In this document: positions 53,401-59,532 of the stretch, in pieces | Numbering within the stretch: the stretch's first letter is position 1 | How the letters are laid out: each line of letters starts with the position of its first letter | Assembly: GCF_036711975.1 (NCBI RefSeq) | Contig: NC_091970.1 | Coordinates: forward strand, 1,433,501 to 1,497,500 | DNA: 64,000 nt | Source: Onthophagus taurus | Taxonomy: Eukaryota; Arthropoda; Insecta; Coleoptera; Scarabaeidae | Direction of reading: 5' to 3' | Translations under genes and position numbers: made by a program | Notes under the pieces: generated by a model | The model's input: only the letters and a program-made list of their open reading frames with translations | What the model was told of the DNA's origin: nothing | Database searches by the model: none

Positions 53401-56361
53401 ACCGAAGCAGAATATATGAGTTTAAGTTCTGCATGTCAAGAAGGAATCTGGTTAAAATCACTAATATCAGAACTAGACCCAGATTATGCCAAAGAAGAAA
53501 CTATCATCTACTGTGATAACAAAGGAGCTATAGATTTAGCGAAAACAAGTGGCTATCGACAGAGGTCGAAACACATTGATGTTCGCCACCATTTCATACG
53601 CGAAAAAATCGATCAGAAGGAACTAACTATCCGACATATAAATACCGATGAAATGGCAGCAGACAGTCTCACCAAACCCCTCTTCAGGTCAAAATTTATT
53701 TTTTGTAACAATTGTTTTGGATTATGTTAAGTTTTTTTTTAAATGTTAATGATTAACAGTAATATATGTTTAAGGGAGGGTGTTAGGCAACCACATACAC
53801 ATGTATGTATATGTAAACATATAGTTAATAAGAGATGAGTAATGTGAGGTTATGTTAATTCAATAATAAAACGAGTAAGAGTTGTCCCGCGTTTTATTAA
53901 GAAGATTAAGCCTTTTTCAATCGTCTTTAAGCGTGCATCTATCAGACACCCATCCACACATTAAAACTAAACTCTGTTTGGTAGGTTTTTGGACGTATTG
54001 CATGGGGATTTTCATGCTCCCAACTATGTAAGTTATGGTAATTTACGACACCCCTTCTTGTAAACGTGGCTTCATCTGTCCACAAAATCTTCTTACAAAA
54101 ATTTTGGCCACCTACAGAAAGTTACTCTTTTAGGACCATCTTCAGGTCTTAAATTTTGTACAGGTTGAAAACGATAGGGTTTCCTGTGGTCCTTCTTCAG
54201 AGTTCGTAAAATTGTACTTCTTGAGACTCGTAAATTTTGAGCTTGAAGTAGTCTAGCAGCTATGCGACTGCTTAATGTGCTGTCATTATCAAAAAGGTTT
54301 AAAATTGCTCTTTGGTTTCTGTTATTTTGATTATTTCGTACTTGCTGGGTATTTAAACCATATTGTCGAAAACGTTGATGTGTATTGATAAATACCTGAG
54401 GATCAGGACATCTTCTATTAGGAAACCTTCTAGCGTATTCTCTAGATGCCGCTTCCGCATTTCCATCACAAAAACCATAAATAAAATGAATGTTCTTCTG
54501 TCGAAAATAATCGTGGCATGATCAATTTTTCCTAGTTTTTTAAACAATGATCAACAATAAAAAAATAATGATACTTTTACTTAATAACAATCAAGAAATA
54601 TTTTCAATAATTGTCAACAATTAAGAGGATTTAACGTAACTAACAGCTCGTCTCAATACAAACATAAATTGTTTTTTGAAAATCAAAGCCAACTTTTAGA
54701 GTAATTTTAGCTAAGCATGGCGGTACATGGCACGACATTCCATTTTTTTACACAAAAACTATCAATTTTAGGAAAAAAACTAAACAGACAAAAAAGTACC
54801 ATTAAAGAATGAGCTTTATAACCAATATTTTTTTATGTTAATACTCCATGGCGTTAAAAAGTTCTTCTAAAAAGAACCAAGGGGGTGGTGAATTTCATCC
54901 CCTTAGAGGGCGCTAGGGAAGCTTAAGGTATGCTAGAAAACAAGATGTTAACCAGTAGTAAATACATACCAAATTTCAAATTCTTCGGTTTACTTATAGC
55001 CGAAATAAATAATAAAATGTAAATTTTTAGCTCAACTTTGATCGCTCATAGCTCGAAAACAAAAGAGTTGCGACCCTATGTTTATATAAAAAACTTGTGT
55101 TATTTTGGCAAGTACTACGTCCTAGTAAAGTTTCCCGATTAAAAACTGAACCATCCTGTATACTTTTACTTCATTTTTATATAATAATATACAGTGTGTT
55201 AATTAATTATCGTACCCGACGTCATCATTAAAAGTGTATGCAACCAATATCGCAAATACTGTGATATTGGTTGCATACTTTTTCATATATAATTAGAATA
55301 AGTAAAAATTTGATCAACTAAATTTATTTCTTTTTTTTTATAGATCATTACCAACTTTAGGATTTACACATCTCCAACCAGCTCAATTAACCACCGTTGG
55401 AAAACGAGCATGTTTATGGATCCAAGATTTATTAATGGACGAACGTGATATATCACGTTGTCGCAACGATTTGAAATTTCGCAGCTGTAAAGGAACAACT
55501 GGTACGCAAGCTTCATTCTTAAAATTATTTGATAACGATCATAATAAAGTGAAAGAACTCGATGGGTTAGTGTCGAAATTGAGCGGTTTTACCGACTCGT
55601 TTCCGGTTACTGGTCAAACGTATTCTCGGCGAGTCGACGTTCAAATTTTGGCATGTTTATCGGGTTTGGCGAGTTCCGTTCATAAAATGTGTATGGATTT
55701 GCGCATATTAGCCGGGTTTAAAGAAATCGAAGAAAGTTTTGATGAAAAGACTCAAATTGGAAGTTCAGCGATGCCGTACAAAAGGAATCCAATGAAATGC
55801 GAGCGAGTTTGTTCTTTAGCGAAATTCGTAACCAGCCTTTATTTTAATACTATTCAAGTTCATTCAACTCAGTTGTTTGAAAGAACCCTCGATGATTCCG
55901 CTAATAGGCGGCTAACTTTATCCGAATCTTTCTTAACAATCGATTCGATTCTTTTAACTTTAATAAATATTACGAAGAATCTCGTCGTTTATCCAAACGT
56001 TATTAAAAAACACGTCCAAGAAGAACTTCCTTTTATGGCCAGCGAAAATATTTTGATGGCTATGGTGGGTAAAGGCAAAGATCGACAAATTTGCCATGAA
56101 AAATTGAGGGTGTTGGCGCAAGAAGCCGGGAATGTGGTTAAAATCGAAGGGAAAAGGAACGATTTGATTGAGAGAGTTAAAAATGATGAGTTCTTCGAGG
56201 TTATTTGGGCGGATCTTGATCAAATTTTAGATGAAAAGTTGTTCACTGGGAGAGCTGAACAACAAGTTGATGAGTTTTTGGAGGATTTTGTAAATCCTGT
56301 TATTAAGACTTACAAAAAAGCTTTGGAAAATGTTGGAGGAAATGAAGAACTTCAAATTTAG
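29405..56361 (+). CDS. AdSL: Adenylosuccinate lyase, three exons, 489 aa
   Basis: Cytosolic purine enzyme that releases fumarate from SAICAR and from adenylosuccinate, giving AICAR and AMP. Exons are 29405-29560, 46098-46393 and 55344-56361, joining in frame to 489 codons plus stop (human 484). Exon 1 has [20 protein letters not shown] and [12 protein letters not shown]; exon 2 continues [13 protein letters not shown] and [15 protein letters not shown]. Exon 3 starts [20 protein letters not shown] and includes [11 protein letters not shown]. It also holds the superfamily signature [15 protein letters not shown] with its flexible catalytic loop Ser, then [12 protein letters not shown] and QELPFMA-type sequence. 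Introns of 16.5 and 8.9 kb are extreme beside the compact neighbours and contain genes on both strands, satellites and transposons. Confidence 0.97.
29583..30583 (-). CDS. Hypothetical Arg/Ser/Cys-rich protein, four exons, 271 aa
   Basis: I do not recognise this family. Exons on the minus strand are 30583-30296, 30240-30080, 30024-29861 and 29785-29583; all borders are GT/AG, exon 2 has a textbook GTGAGT donor, and the frame stays open to 271 aa. The N-terminal third is Ser/Lys/Pro-rich and probably disordered, with two TCPKTCPK-type Cys. A folded-looking middle follows ([33 protein letters not shown]). Then come a [12 protein letters not shown] segment and an RS-repeat [20 protein letters not shown] that leads to a basic tail ending in Cys. 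It lies in AdSL intron 1, antisense, its stop 23 bases inside that intron. The basic Cys-rich tail suggests nucleic-acid or chromatin contact; that is inference. Confidence 0.7.
30799..31852 (-). CDS. Hypothetical multi-helix membrane protein with a charged tail, five exons, 277 aa
   Basis: Not assigned to a named family. Exons on the minus strand are 31852-31775, 31708-31380, 31323-31175, 31123-31042 and 30994-30799. Frames join cleanly to 277 aa; the exon 2 donor (GTTGGT) is weak but is the only one that keeps the frame. The start [18 protein letters not shown] is Cys-rich and may be lipid-modified. Four hydrophobic helices follow at about 27-140 (for example [53 protein letters not shown]), a layout like MARVEL or tetraspan proteins. 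The last 130 residues are polar and charged. It lies in AdSL intron 1 on the opposite strand. An alternative reading ends 15 codons beyond exon 2 without splicing. Confidence 0.7.
31853..32389. other. Intergenic within AdSL intron 1, with a dispersed repeat
   Basis: No gene. The segment 32220-32350 (from taaatgagccaatc through cgttagatggcgc) returns as a diverged direct copy at 36897-37030, suggesting both lie next to copies of the same mobile or duplicated unit. Confidence 0.5.
32390..32620 (-). pseudogene. Non-LTR retrotransposon C-terminal fragment
   Basis: The minus strand gives [20 protein letters not shown] followed by SLHHLLVEY, the Cys-rich C-terminal motif (CRLC...H...C) of some insect non-LTR polymerases. 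The last Cys is replaced by Tyr. Nothing else of this copy is intact. Confidence 0.65.
32864..34920 (-). mobile_element. 5'-truncated non-LTR retrotransposon with RNase H
   Basis: On the minus strand the second half of a polymerase ORF is readable from 34920 downward. It begins inside the reverse transcriptase ([20 protein letters not shown]), then [20 protein letters not shown], the [10 protein letters not shown] motif, [18 protein letters not shown] and the catalytic AYADDIV. An RNase H follows ([35 protein letters not shown]), then a Cys/His C-terminus ([16 protein letters not shown]). There is a frameshift near 34070 and a stop at 33601 between RNase H motifs. The 3' end finishes in repeats of ATGTA at about 32864-32890. 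The arrangement fits the I/R1 group. Few lesions imply moderate age. Confidence 0.85.
34925..35776 (+). pseudogene. Second non-LTR retrotransposon fragment, opposite orientation
   Basis: The plus strand reads [20 protein letters not shown], the catalytic YADD of another reverse transcriptase clade, and then [14 protein letters not shown]. After a frameshift near 35270 it continues [18 protein letters not shown] and [20 protein letters not shown]. This style matches polymerases common in ants and beetles. It abuts the element on the other strand at about 34922, so one probably inserted into the other or the junction is a rearrangement. Confidence 0.8.
35785..36260 (-). repeat. Degenerate satellite related to the 288-bp family
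   Basis: Irregular repeats of words such as aagtcttctgcaagcattatctg, agcagtattaagtc and gtgatttttggcaatctt occur here. They are the reverse complement of the gcagaagat/aatactgct words of the array in PUM3. Spacing is irregular and divergence high. Confidence 0.7.
36538..36900 (-). pseudogene. Chimeric pseudogene: 3' end of one membrane gene joined to an inverted promoter of another
   Basis: Bases 36538-36671 copy the last 42 or so codons of the gene at 38291-38842 with about one change. At 36672 the sequence switches to an inverted copy of 39500-39728, the promoter and first codons (MKNIKKL) of the plus-strand gene at 39706. Read on the minus strand this places that promoter and ATG (36690) before the 3' fragment, but the frame hits a stop after eight codons. 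It is probably non-functional as protein. Confidence 0.75.
37040..37375 (+). pseudogene. Decayed mariner-type transposase fragment
   Basis: With frameshifts the plus strand gives [20 protein letters not shown], then HIPESKK and a following FYNHNWE-type piece. These recall the PKMLTDEHK and TPESKRQSMEW words of mariner transposases. No terminal repeats were found. Moderate confidence. Confidence 0.45.
37380..38155 (-). repeat. Second block of the degenerate satellite, with a 242-bp duplication
   Basis: Same word family as 35785-36260. A stretch at about 37655-37890 is repeated almost exactly at about 37897-38130, including ttgtccttcgagcaatac/atc and ttgccaaccttaaaacacta. Confidence 0.75.
38291..38842 (-). 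CDS. Four-helix membrane protein of the Snakeskin-side cluster, two exons, 166 aa
   Basis: Unnamed family. Exons on the minus strand are 38842-38735 and 38683-38291. The start chosen is [10 protein letters not shown]; the frame is open further upstream without a Met, so a missed 5' exon is possible. A basic linker ([10 protein letters not shown]) leads to [10 protein letters not shown], where a phase-0 intron falls at the same place as in the neighbours. Four hydrophobic segments follow ([69 protein letters not shown]), ending in KYKRDFGPN. It is nested antisense in AdSL intron 1. Its 3' end has been copied to 36538. Confidence 0.72.
39130..39339 (+). CDS. Possible small single-pass membrane protein, 69 aa
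   Basis: A single-exon frame lies 290 bases upstream of, and divergent from, the gene at 38842. It has one strong membrane segment ([20 protein letters not shown]), then a Lys/Asn-rich stretch (EFKNKLKNN) and a helical tail ([14 protein letters not shown]). It resembles no family I know. The frame is short enough to be chance, but a sharply bounded helix followed by positive charges is a credible small membrane protein. Confidence 0.35.
   Translation: MFGMIHLLMIQNGFILISFLFVYLVVFLCVVYHYEFKNKLKNNVMTTKIRSIIADLEILHSNNAYRWNL
39500..39728 (+). repeat. Inverted repeat arm (partner 36672-36900)
   Basis: The sequence from ttagaggttatat through tcataatgaaaaatataaaaa is the reverse complement of 36672-36900 with few differences. 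The arms are about 2.6 kb apart and enclose satellite and the 38291 gene. This arm covers the promoter and start codon of the 39706 gene. Confidence 0.85.
39706..40233 (+). CDS. Four-helix membrane protein, tandem paralogue A, two exons, 158 aa
   Basis: Unnamed family. Exons are 39706-39765 ([20 protein letters not shown]) and 39817-40233, joined at a phase-0 intron. Helices lie near [45 protein letters not shown] and [19 protein letters not shown], ending KRNFAF. Between helices are [16 protein letters not shown] and [13 protein letters not shown], which are nearly identical in the next gene downstream. The two are a tandem duplicate pair. An AATAAA signal follows the stop by about 25 bases. 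Confidence 0.8.
40467..41002 (+). CDS. Four-helix membrane protein, tandem paralogue B, two exons, 158 aa
   Basis: Exons are 40467-40526 ([20 protein letters not shown]) and 40586-41002. Exon sizes and intron phase are identical to paralogue A, 234 bases upstream. Shared stretches include [35 protein letters not shown] and IWSMR. Most differences sit in the fourth helix and the loop before it ([20 protein letters not shown]). Both copies are intact, so both are probably expressed. A tandem satellite begins less than 30 bases after the stop codon, inside or right behind the 3' UTR. Confidence 0.8.
41031..43985. repeat. 135-145-bp tandem satellite, about 21 units
   Basis: The word gataccaaaca recurs about 21 times from 41156 to 43878 at spacings of roughly 128-145 bases. 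Each unit also has agttaggtta, aaactgtcaaatgtcaaa and atcaaaaatgcttt. Two classes of insert alternate (attaaatataacgattttttg versus ataattaccgtg...ttgttcaaaattaag). A four-unit block of about 540 bases at about 41390-41930 is repeated at about 41930-42470. Confidence 0.93.
44134..44145. promoter_or_regulatory. CTCF-like word upstream of the 44230 gene
   Basis: ACCATCTATTGG within AGCACCATCTATTGGTG differs by one base from the site at 28943. It lies 85 bases before the start codon of the next gene. Motif-based inference only. Confidence 0.25.
44230..44708 (+). CDS. Four-helix membrane protein, single unit, two exons, 141 aa
   Basis: Exons are 44230-44292 ([20 protein letters not shown], then Leu) and 44346-44708. 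This is the single-unit form of the fused gene at 27777: [45 protein letters not shown] and FGFVYHLVS align with both halves there. Four helices span most of the chain, and the tail is a short basic VIEMKN. The phase-0 intron after the first segment is conserved. Its role is unknown. Neighbouring Snakeskin has the same exon-1 layout, so a role in epithelial junction membranes is conceivable but unproven. Confidence 0.8.
44880..45709 (-). CDS. Ssk: Snakeskin, smooth septate junction protein, four exons, 161 aa
   Basis: Snakeskin is a four-helix protein needed, with Mesh and Tsp2A, to build smooth septate junctions in insect midgut and Malpighian tubule epithelia. Exons on the minus strand are 45709-45659, 45433-45237, 45181-45052 and 44987-44880, joining to 161 codons plus stop (the fly protein is about 162). 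Diagnostic segments are [29 protein letters not shown] with [33 protein letters not shown], and [39 protein letters not shown] comes near the end. Exon 1 (17 codons, phase-0 junction) parallels the first exons of the surrounding four-helix genes. It lies antisense at the end of AdSL intron 1. Confidence 0.95.
45710..46097. other. End of AdSL intron 1, presumed Ssk promoter
   Basis: AT-rich, including ctcttatcagttctcttatcaagctgat with two CTTATC words (GATAAG on the Ssk strand), as expected of a GATA-driven midgut gene. No gene is present. Regulatory reading is inference. Confidence 0.4.
46394..47289. other. AdSL intron 2, unidentified
   Basis: No supported gene. Short antisense frames at about 46820-47010 and 47096-47290 look like pieces of the retroelement recognised just downstream, but no domain is clear. 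Confidence 0.35.
47290..47810 (-). pseudogene. Gag-like zinc-knuckle fragment of a non-LTR element
   Basis: The minus strand reads [20 protein letters not shown], several stops and shifts, then [12 protein letters not shown] and [16 protein letters not shown]. Paired CCHC-type knuckles are typical of ORF1 proteins in Jockey/R1-type elements. One His of the first knuckle is lost. Confidence 0.55.
47811..48367 (+). other. Likely 3' tail of a decayed retroelement
   Basis: T-rich noncoding sequence that grades into aagattaaatatacaataaatcc near 48290. Its style suits the 3' UTR of a non-LTR element, but it is not linked to a specific one. Confidence 0.3.
49542..49705 (+). repeat. Left LTR
   Basis: 164 bases, TG...CA ends, containing an AATAAAA word about 85 bases in. 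Confidence 0.92.
49706..49719 (+). promoter_or_regulatory. Primer binding site (initiator tRNA-Met, internal)
   Basis: GGTTATGGGCCCAG lies directly after the LTR and matches the anticodon stem-loop of insect initiator tRNA-Met, the half-tRNA priming known for copia. Confidence 0.8.
49873..53730 (+). pseudogene. Copia Gag-Pol polyprotein, one nonsense codon
   Basis: A single long frame, interrupted only by TAG at 51607-51609 where the family has Trp (context KLPTKY[18 protein letters not shown]). Order of domains: UBN2-type gag from [12 protein letters not shown]; zinc knuckle [14 protein letters not shown] (about 50506-50547); protease [13 protein letters not shown], where DSC replaces the usual DSG/DTG; integrase with HQRLGHLG and the Cys pair, then HSDLCGP and DNGKEY with [13 protein letters not shown]. 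After the stop come the reverse transcriptase ([20 protein letters not shown] at about 52770) and RNase H ([19 protein letters not shown]). An in-frame start 36 bases upstream is also possible. The break separates integrase from reverse transcriptase, so the copy is likely inactive unless the codon is read through. Confidence 0.92.
53781..53944 (+). repeat. Right LTR
   Basis: Same 164 bases as the left LTR, preceded by the polypurine tract at 53771-53780. Confidence 0.92.
55236..55278. repeat. Short perfect hairpin, probable MITE remnant
   Basis: GTATGCAACCAATATC and its exact reverse complement (16 bases each) are separated by 11 bases. It lies between the Tc1-like element and the last AdSL exon. 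Confidence 0.6.
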
Positions 56362-56985
56362 GGATTTATTAATTTGTTTGTTGTAAAATTAAAAGGATTT
56401 ATTATGTAACGATTTTTAATGAGTTATGCAACCCATTTTACACCAAAGCAAATTAAGTTGCCTATCCCTATAATTTAACTCCAATTTTCACCTCCTCAAA
56501 AACATGATCTCCTGATACATTTCCAACCAATTGCACCAGTTGATGATCCAACAATAACAACCAAACTGTTTTCCTTTCTAGGTTTTGATACAAAAATATT
56601 TTTTTTAACACGATTAGTTTACAATGTAATATAATAATAATTTCTCGGCGCCAAAACGAAGCAAAATATTGAACAGAAACTTCGCCAAAACATCATCGAG
56701 CCCCCCTTATAATACAATCGAAAAAGAGAAACAAAACGGTTTATAAAACAACTTTGGTAGTTTATCGAACGGAAAGAAAACTCGAAACGAAATTTATTGC
56801 CGATTTTATCACCAATTTTATCGTTATATTTATGTAAAAGAAAATTTACGCGAAGATTAACCAAACTCTCTGGCCGCTTTCGCACCATTTATTTACATTA
56901 CAAAAAAGATTCCCCCCCCAACAATATTCGATATCCTACAAATTACGCGAGTTTATAAATTTTATACTTAAGATGGCAAAATTAA
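56362..56985. other. AdSL 3' flank, no further gene
   Basis: 3' UTR and flank; AATAAT/ATTAAA-type signals lie near the stop. Open frames on the opposite strand are not supported. Confidence 0.4.
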
Positions 56986-57400
56986 CATTTCGCTCGCGTA
57001 ATTCACAAAACGAACTTAACAGAGGTAGAGGAGAGAAGATGAAGGTGAGGAAAAAAAGTAGAAGAATAAGAAATTGAAGGTGGCGGACCAAAAGAAACGG
57101 GACACCCGCTGAAATAAATTGTGAGATTTTTCGGGGACGCGCGAAATCGGCGAACTTGGATACCACCGAGCTCGAGGAGGGAGGTGAATCGGGGGAAAAG
57201 GGACCTCGCCGCGGGTTCTTCGCCCGCGGGTTTCACGTTACACACCGTTTCGGGACGATAAATAAACGGGGGGAAACGAGAAGTGACTGGACGCATTTGT
57301 TTTGTAATACGATACTCCGGGGTTTTGCCGATTTCGAAACAAAAAGCTAAAATAAAAGCGTTTTTTAAATAAAACTGACCCTTTTCGGGTCTTATGGGAT
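56986..57400. promoter_or_regulatory. GC-rich island
   Basis: Base composition jumps from AT-rich to GC-rich with many CpGs (for example cgccgcgggttcttcgcccgc, ggggacgcgcgaaatcggcg). Frames overlapping it on both strands lack codon bias or known domains. It resembles a promoter or conserved regulatory island. No transcript could be assigned. Confidence 0.35.
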
Positions 57401-58382
57401 CTCTCCGAAGAAATTTATGCAAGAAATATCAATTTGTTTTACACCAAAACATTTAAAACAACGAAATTGAGTCATATTTATTAATGAAGATGCTTATTGC
57501 TTTCATGAATGATAATGAGGATTAAAATTCTCTGATATCGCGGTCTAATTCTAACATTTATAGCTTTAACTGGAGAGATGTCGATAAACCTATTTGCATC
57601 TCTCATAATAAGAGAATTCGAAATTCTTCTTTGCTGAAAGAGATTATCCACCATTAATATCTCTAATACTCCTAGATTGAGGTTAACAAGGTATTAATTC
57701 TACAAATAATTCAAAAATAATATGGTACACCTTTTACCTTTAATAATGAAAAGATTTATTACTTCATCTTGGTTTAGTTTCTATTCGCTTTCGAGGTTTA
57801 TGGCGATCAATTTAACTCACACTGTGTATTTATACTAAGTACATTTTGGACAATTAGAAGTTTGTAAGTATTATTAATCAATGGAGTTACTTAAAATAGT
57901 AATTTATTATTAAAACTGCTGCTTCAACTCTTGGCAGATGTATTACGAGACTTTTTAATTAGTAATTTGACAAATATATTTCTGTTTGGCAAAAAGGTTT
58001 CTGGGAGCCAATAAAAATCGATCAAAAAATAGAAAAATTTTGAAATTGTGCAGGTATTTCATAGAAATTTCGATAAACTCTTCTGCAAATCGTTTAGAAA
58101 CACAAGAAAACTCGTGGTAAAACCCTAAGAAGTTTCTTGGTATTTGCATTAAATGCCCAGATAACTTCAGCAACTCCTGGATATAGCAGGTAATTCCCGG
58201 GTAATTACAGTAAAAATTCTTAAATATTCTCTGAAATCCCTTGAAAACCTTCCCTAAATGTTTTGTCAATCTGTAGATTTATTCAGTGATACTTAAATAT
58301 GCTTGGAAATCCTGAAATAATTATCAACAAATGTCTGGAAATCCATAGATATTCATAGAATAACCTTGAAAATGTTCTGACA
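57401..58382. other. Intergenic, decayed repeats
   Basis: No supported gene. Between about 57960 and 58480 a word like cctggaaat/ccttgaaaa recurs irregularly, suggesting an ancient repeat. Confidence 0.3.
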
Positions 58383-59532
58383 TATATTAACAAACGTTTT
58401 ACTTAGATTTACAAAGATTTACTTAGAATAACCTGAAAATAATTAGGAATTTAAAGACAACCTTAGAAGTTTTTATTAATCCATAGATTTAGTAATACAT
58501 CAGAGTTCGCCGATGAGTCAAGCCAATGAATTTTTGTCAATGTACTTTTTGTACAATAATCATAATTGAATAATTTCTTAATAACAATTTAATTAGAAGT
58601 CAAATTTTGACATTTCTGTTGTAATGAAACGTCAAATATGAAACGTCATTTTTGACGTATAAGTAACAAGCGTATATGAGTTATTATATACATGTCATTT
58701 TTAATATTTAACAATCAATCATCATAGTAAATTTTTTTTAAATTTTATTTAATTTAAAAAATTAATTTATTTATATTTTAAATTTAAAGATTTAACGCCA
58801 ACACTACGATTAAACAAGATGGCCGATTTCCAATTCCACCAACATCAAATAAACAAAATTACTAAAAAAAATATTATTTTATTAACATTTTTAAAGTGAT
58901 TTTATCACCATTTTATTTATTACCAGTCTCAATTCGTTTTATTAAAATCAATTAGTAAATTTATTAATTAATTCAATTTAATTTAAGCTTTATTTAAAAA
59001 TTTTTATTTAAAATTAATTCTTTGACATTTGAGGTTATGTTATTTTATGACGTATCAACGAATAGATTAGATTTTGAATTAAGTAAGTTTTATTAGTTAT
59101 TATTATAAGATAATCAACAACAAAGCTTTTTTTGATGTCTTAATGATGGCATGTAAAAGTTTTATTAAAAATCATCATTATTTTAAGTTAATTAATTGTC
59201 AAATTTGACGTTTAAAATATCTTTTTATTTAACTTCCAGAACTTGAATCCATCCATCACTTAGAACCTGGGTCAAAATTTATACAGAATTATTATCAATT
59301 CTTGGAGGAATAATTGCAGGTAATATTGAATTAATTAGAATTATTAACAAAATAATTTTGTGTCATAATTTGTAGGAGGGTGAGGATCTAATTCAAGATT
59401 TTAATCAACATTTGAAGAATAACAACATTATAAGCACTAATATGGAAAAAAAATCGATTTGTGGAGTAATCACTACAAATAAGACAAGTTAGTGGTAGAA
59501 TAATTCCTTTAATATAATTTTGTCATGGTTAA
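58383..59532. repeat. Segmental duplication, copy 1
   Basis: About 1,150 bases match 62144-63245 closely, with small indels. The region includes an exon-like piece flanked by AACTTCCAG and GCAGGTAATA (about 59240-59320) and a second after TTTGTAG (about 59375). The frames LESIHHLEPG...NYYQFLEE and EGEDLIQDFNQHLKNNN are interrupted and not assignable. Confidence 0.88.

Larger units (their letters stand above)
49537..53949 (+). mobile_element. Full-length copia-type LTR retrotransposon with 5-bp target duplication
   Basis: LTRs of 164 bases (49542-49705 and 53781-53944) begin TGTTAGG and end CTATCA. They appear identical over the compared words and are flanked by GACAC on both sides. A primer site GGTTATGGGCCCAG follows the left LTR, complementary to the anticodon arm of initiator tRNA-Met as in fly copia. 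A purine tract TAAGGGAGGG precedes the right LTR. Identical LTRs imply a recent insertion. Confidence 0.93.
48368..55160 (-). mobile_element. Tc1/mariner-superfamily element with about 420-bp terminal inverted repeats
   Basis: Ends TACAGGGTGGTTCAG (left) and its near-complement (right) are flanked by TA. The inverted repeats run about 420 bases, with a 40-base indel (cccttagagggcgctaggg, right only). The transposase is on the minus strand. The N-terminal part (54540-53950) has [19 protein letters not shown] and a helix-turn-helix region. The C-terminal part (49545-49092) has [31 protein letters not shown] with the second catalytic Asp, and [20 protein letters not shown]. The copia element splits it. 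Without the insert it is about 2.4 kb. Confidence 0.88.

Noticed and set aside
57003-57422. 139-residue minus-strand frame and a plus-strand partner over the GC-rich island
   Set aside because: GC-rich DNA has few stop codons by chance. No homology or consistent frame was seen.
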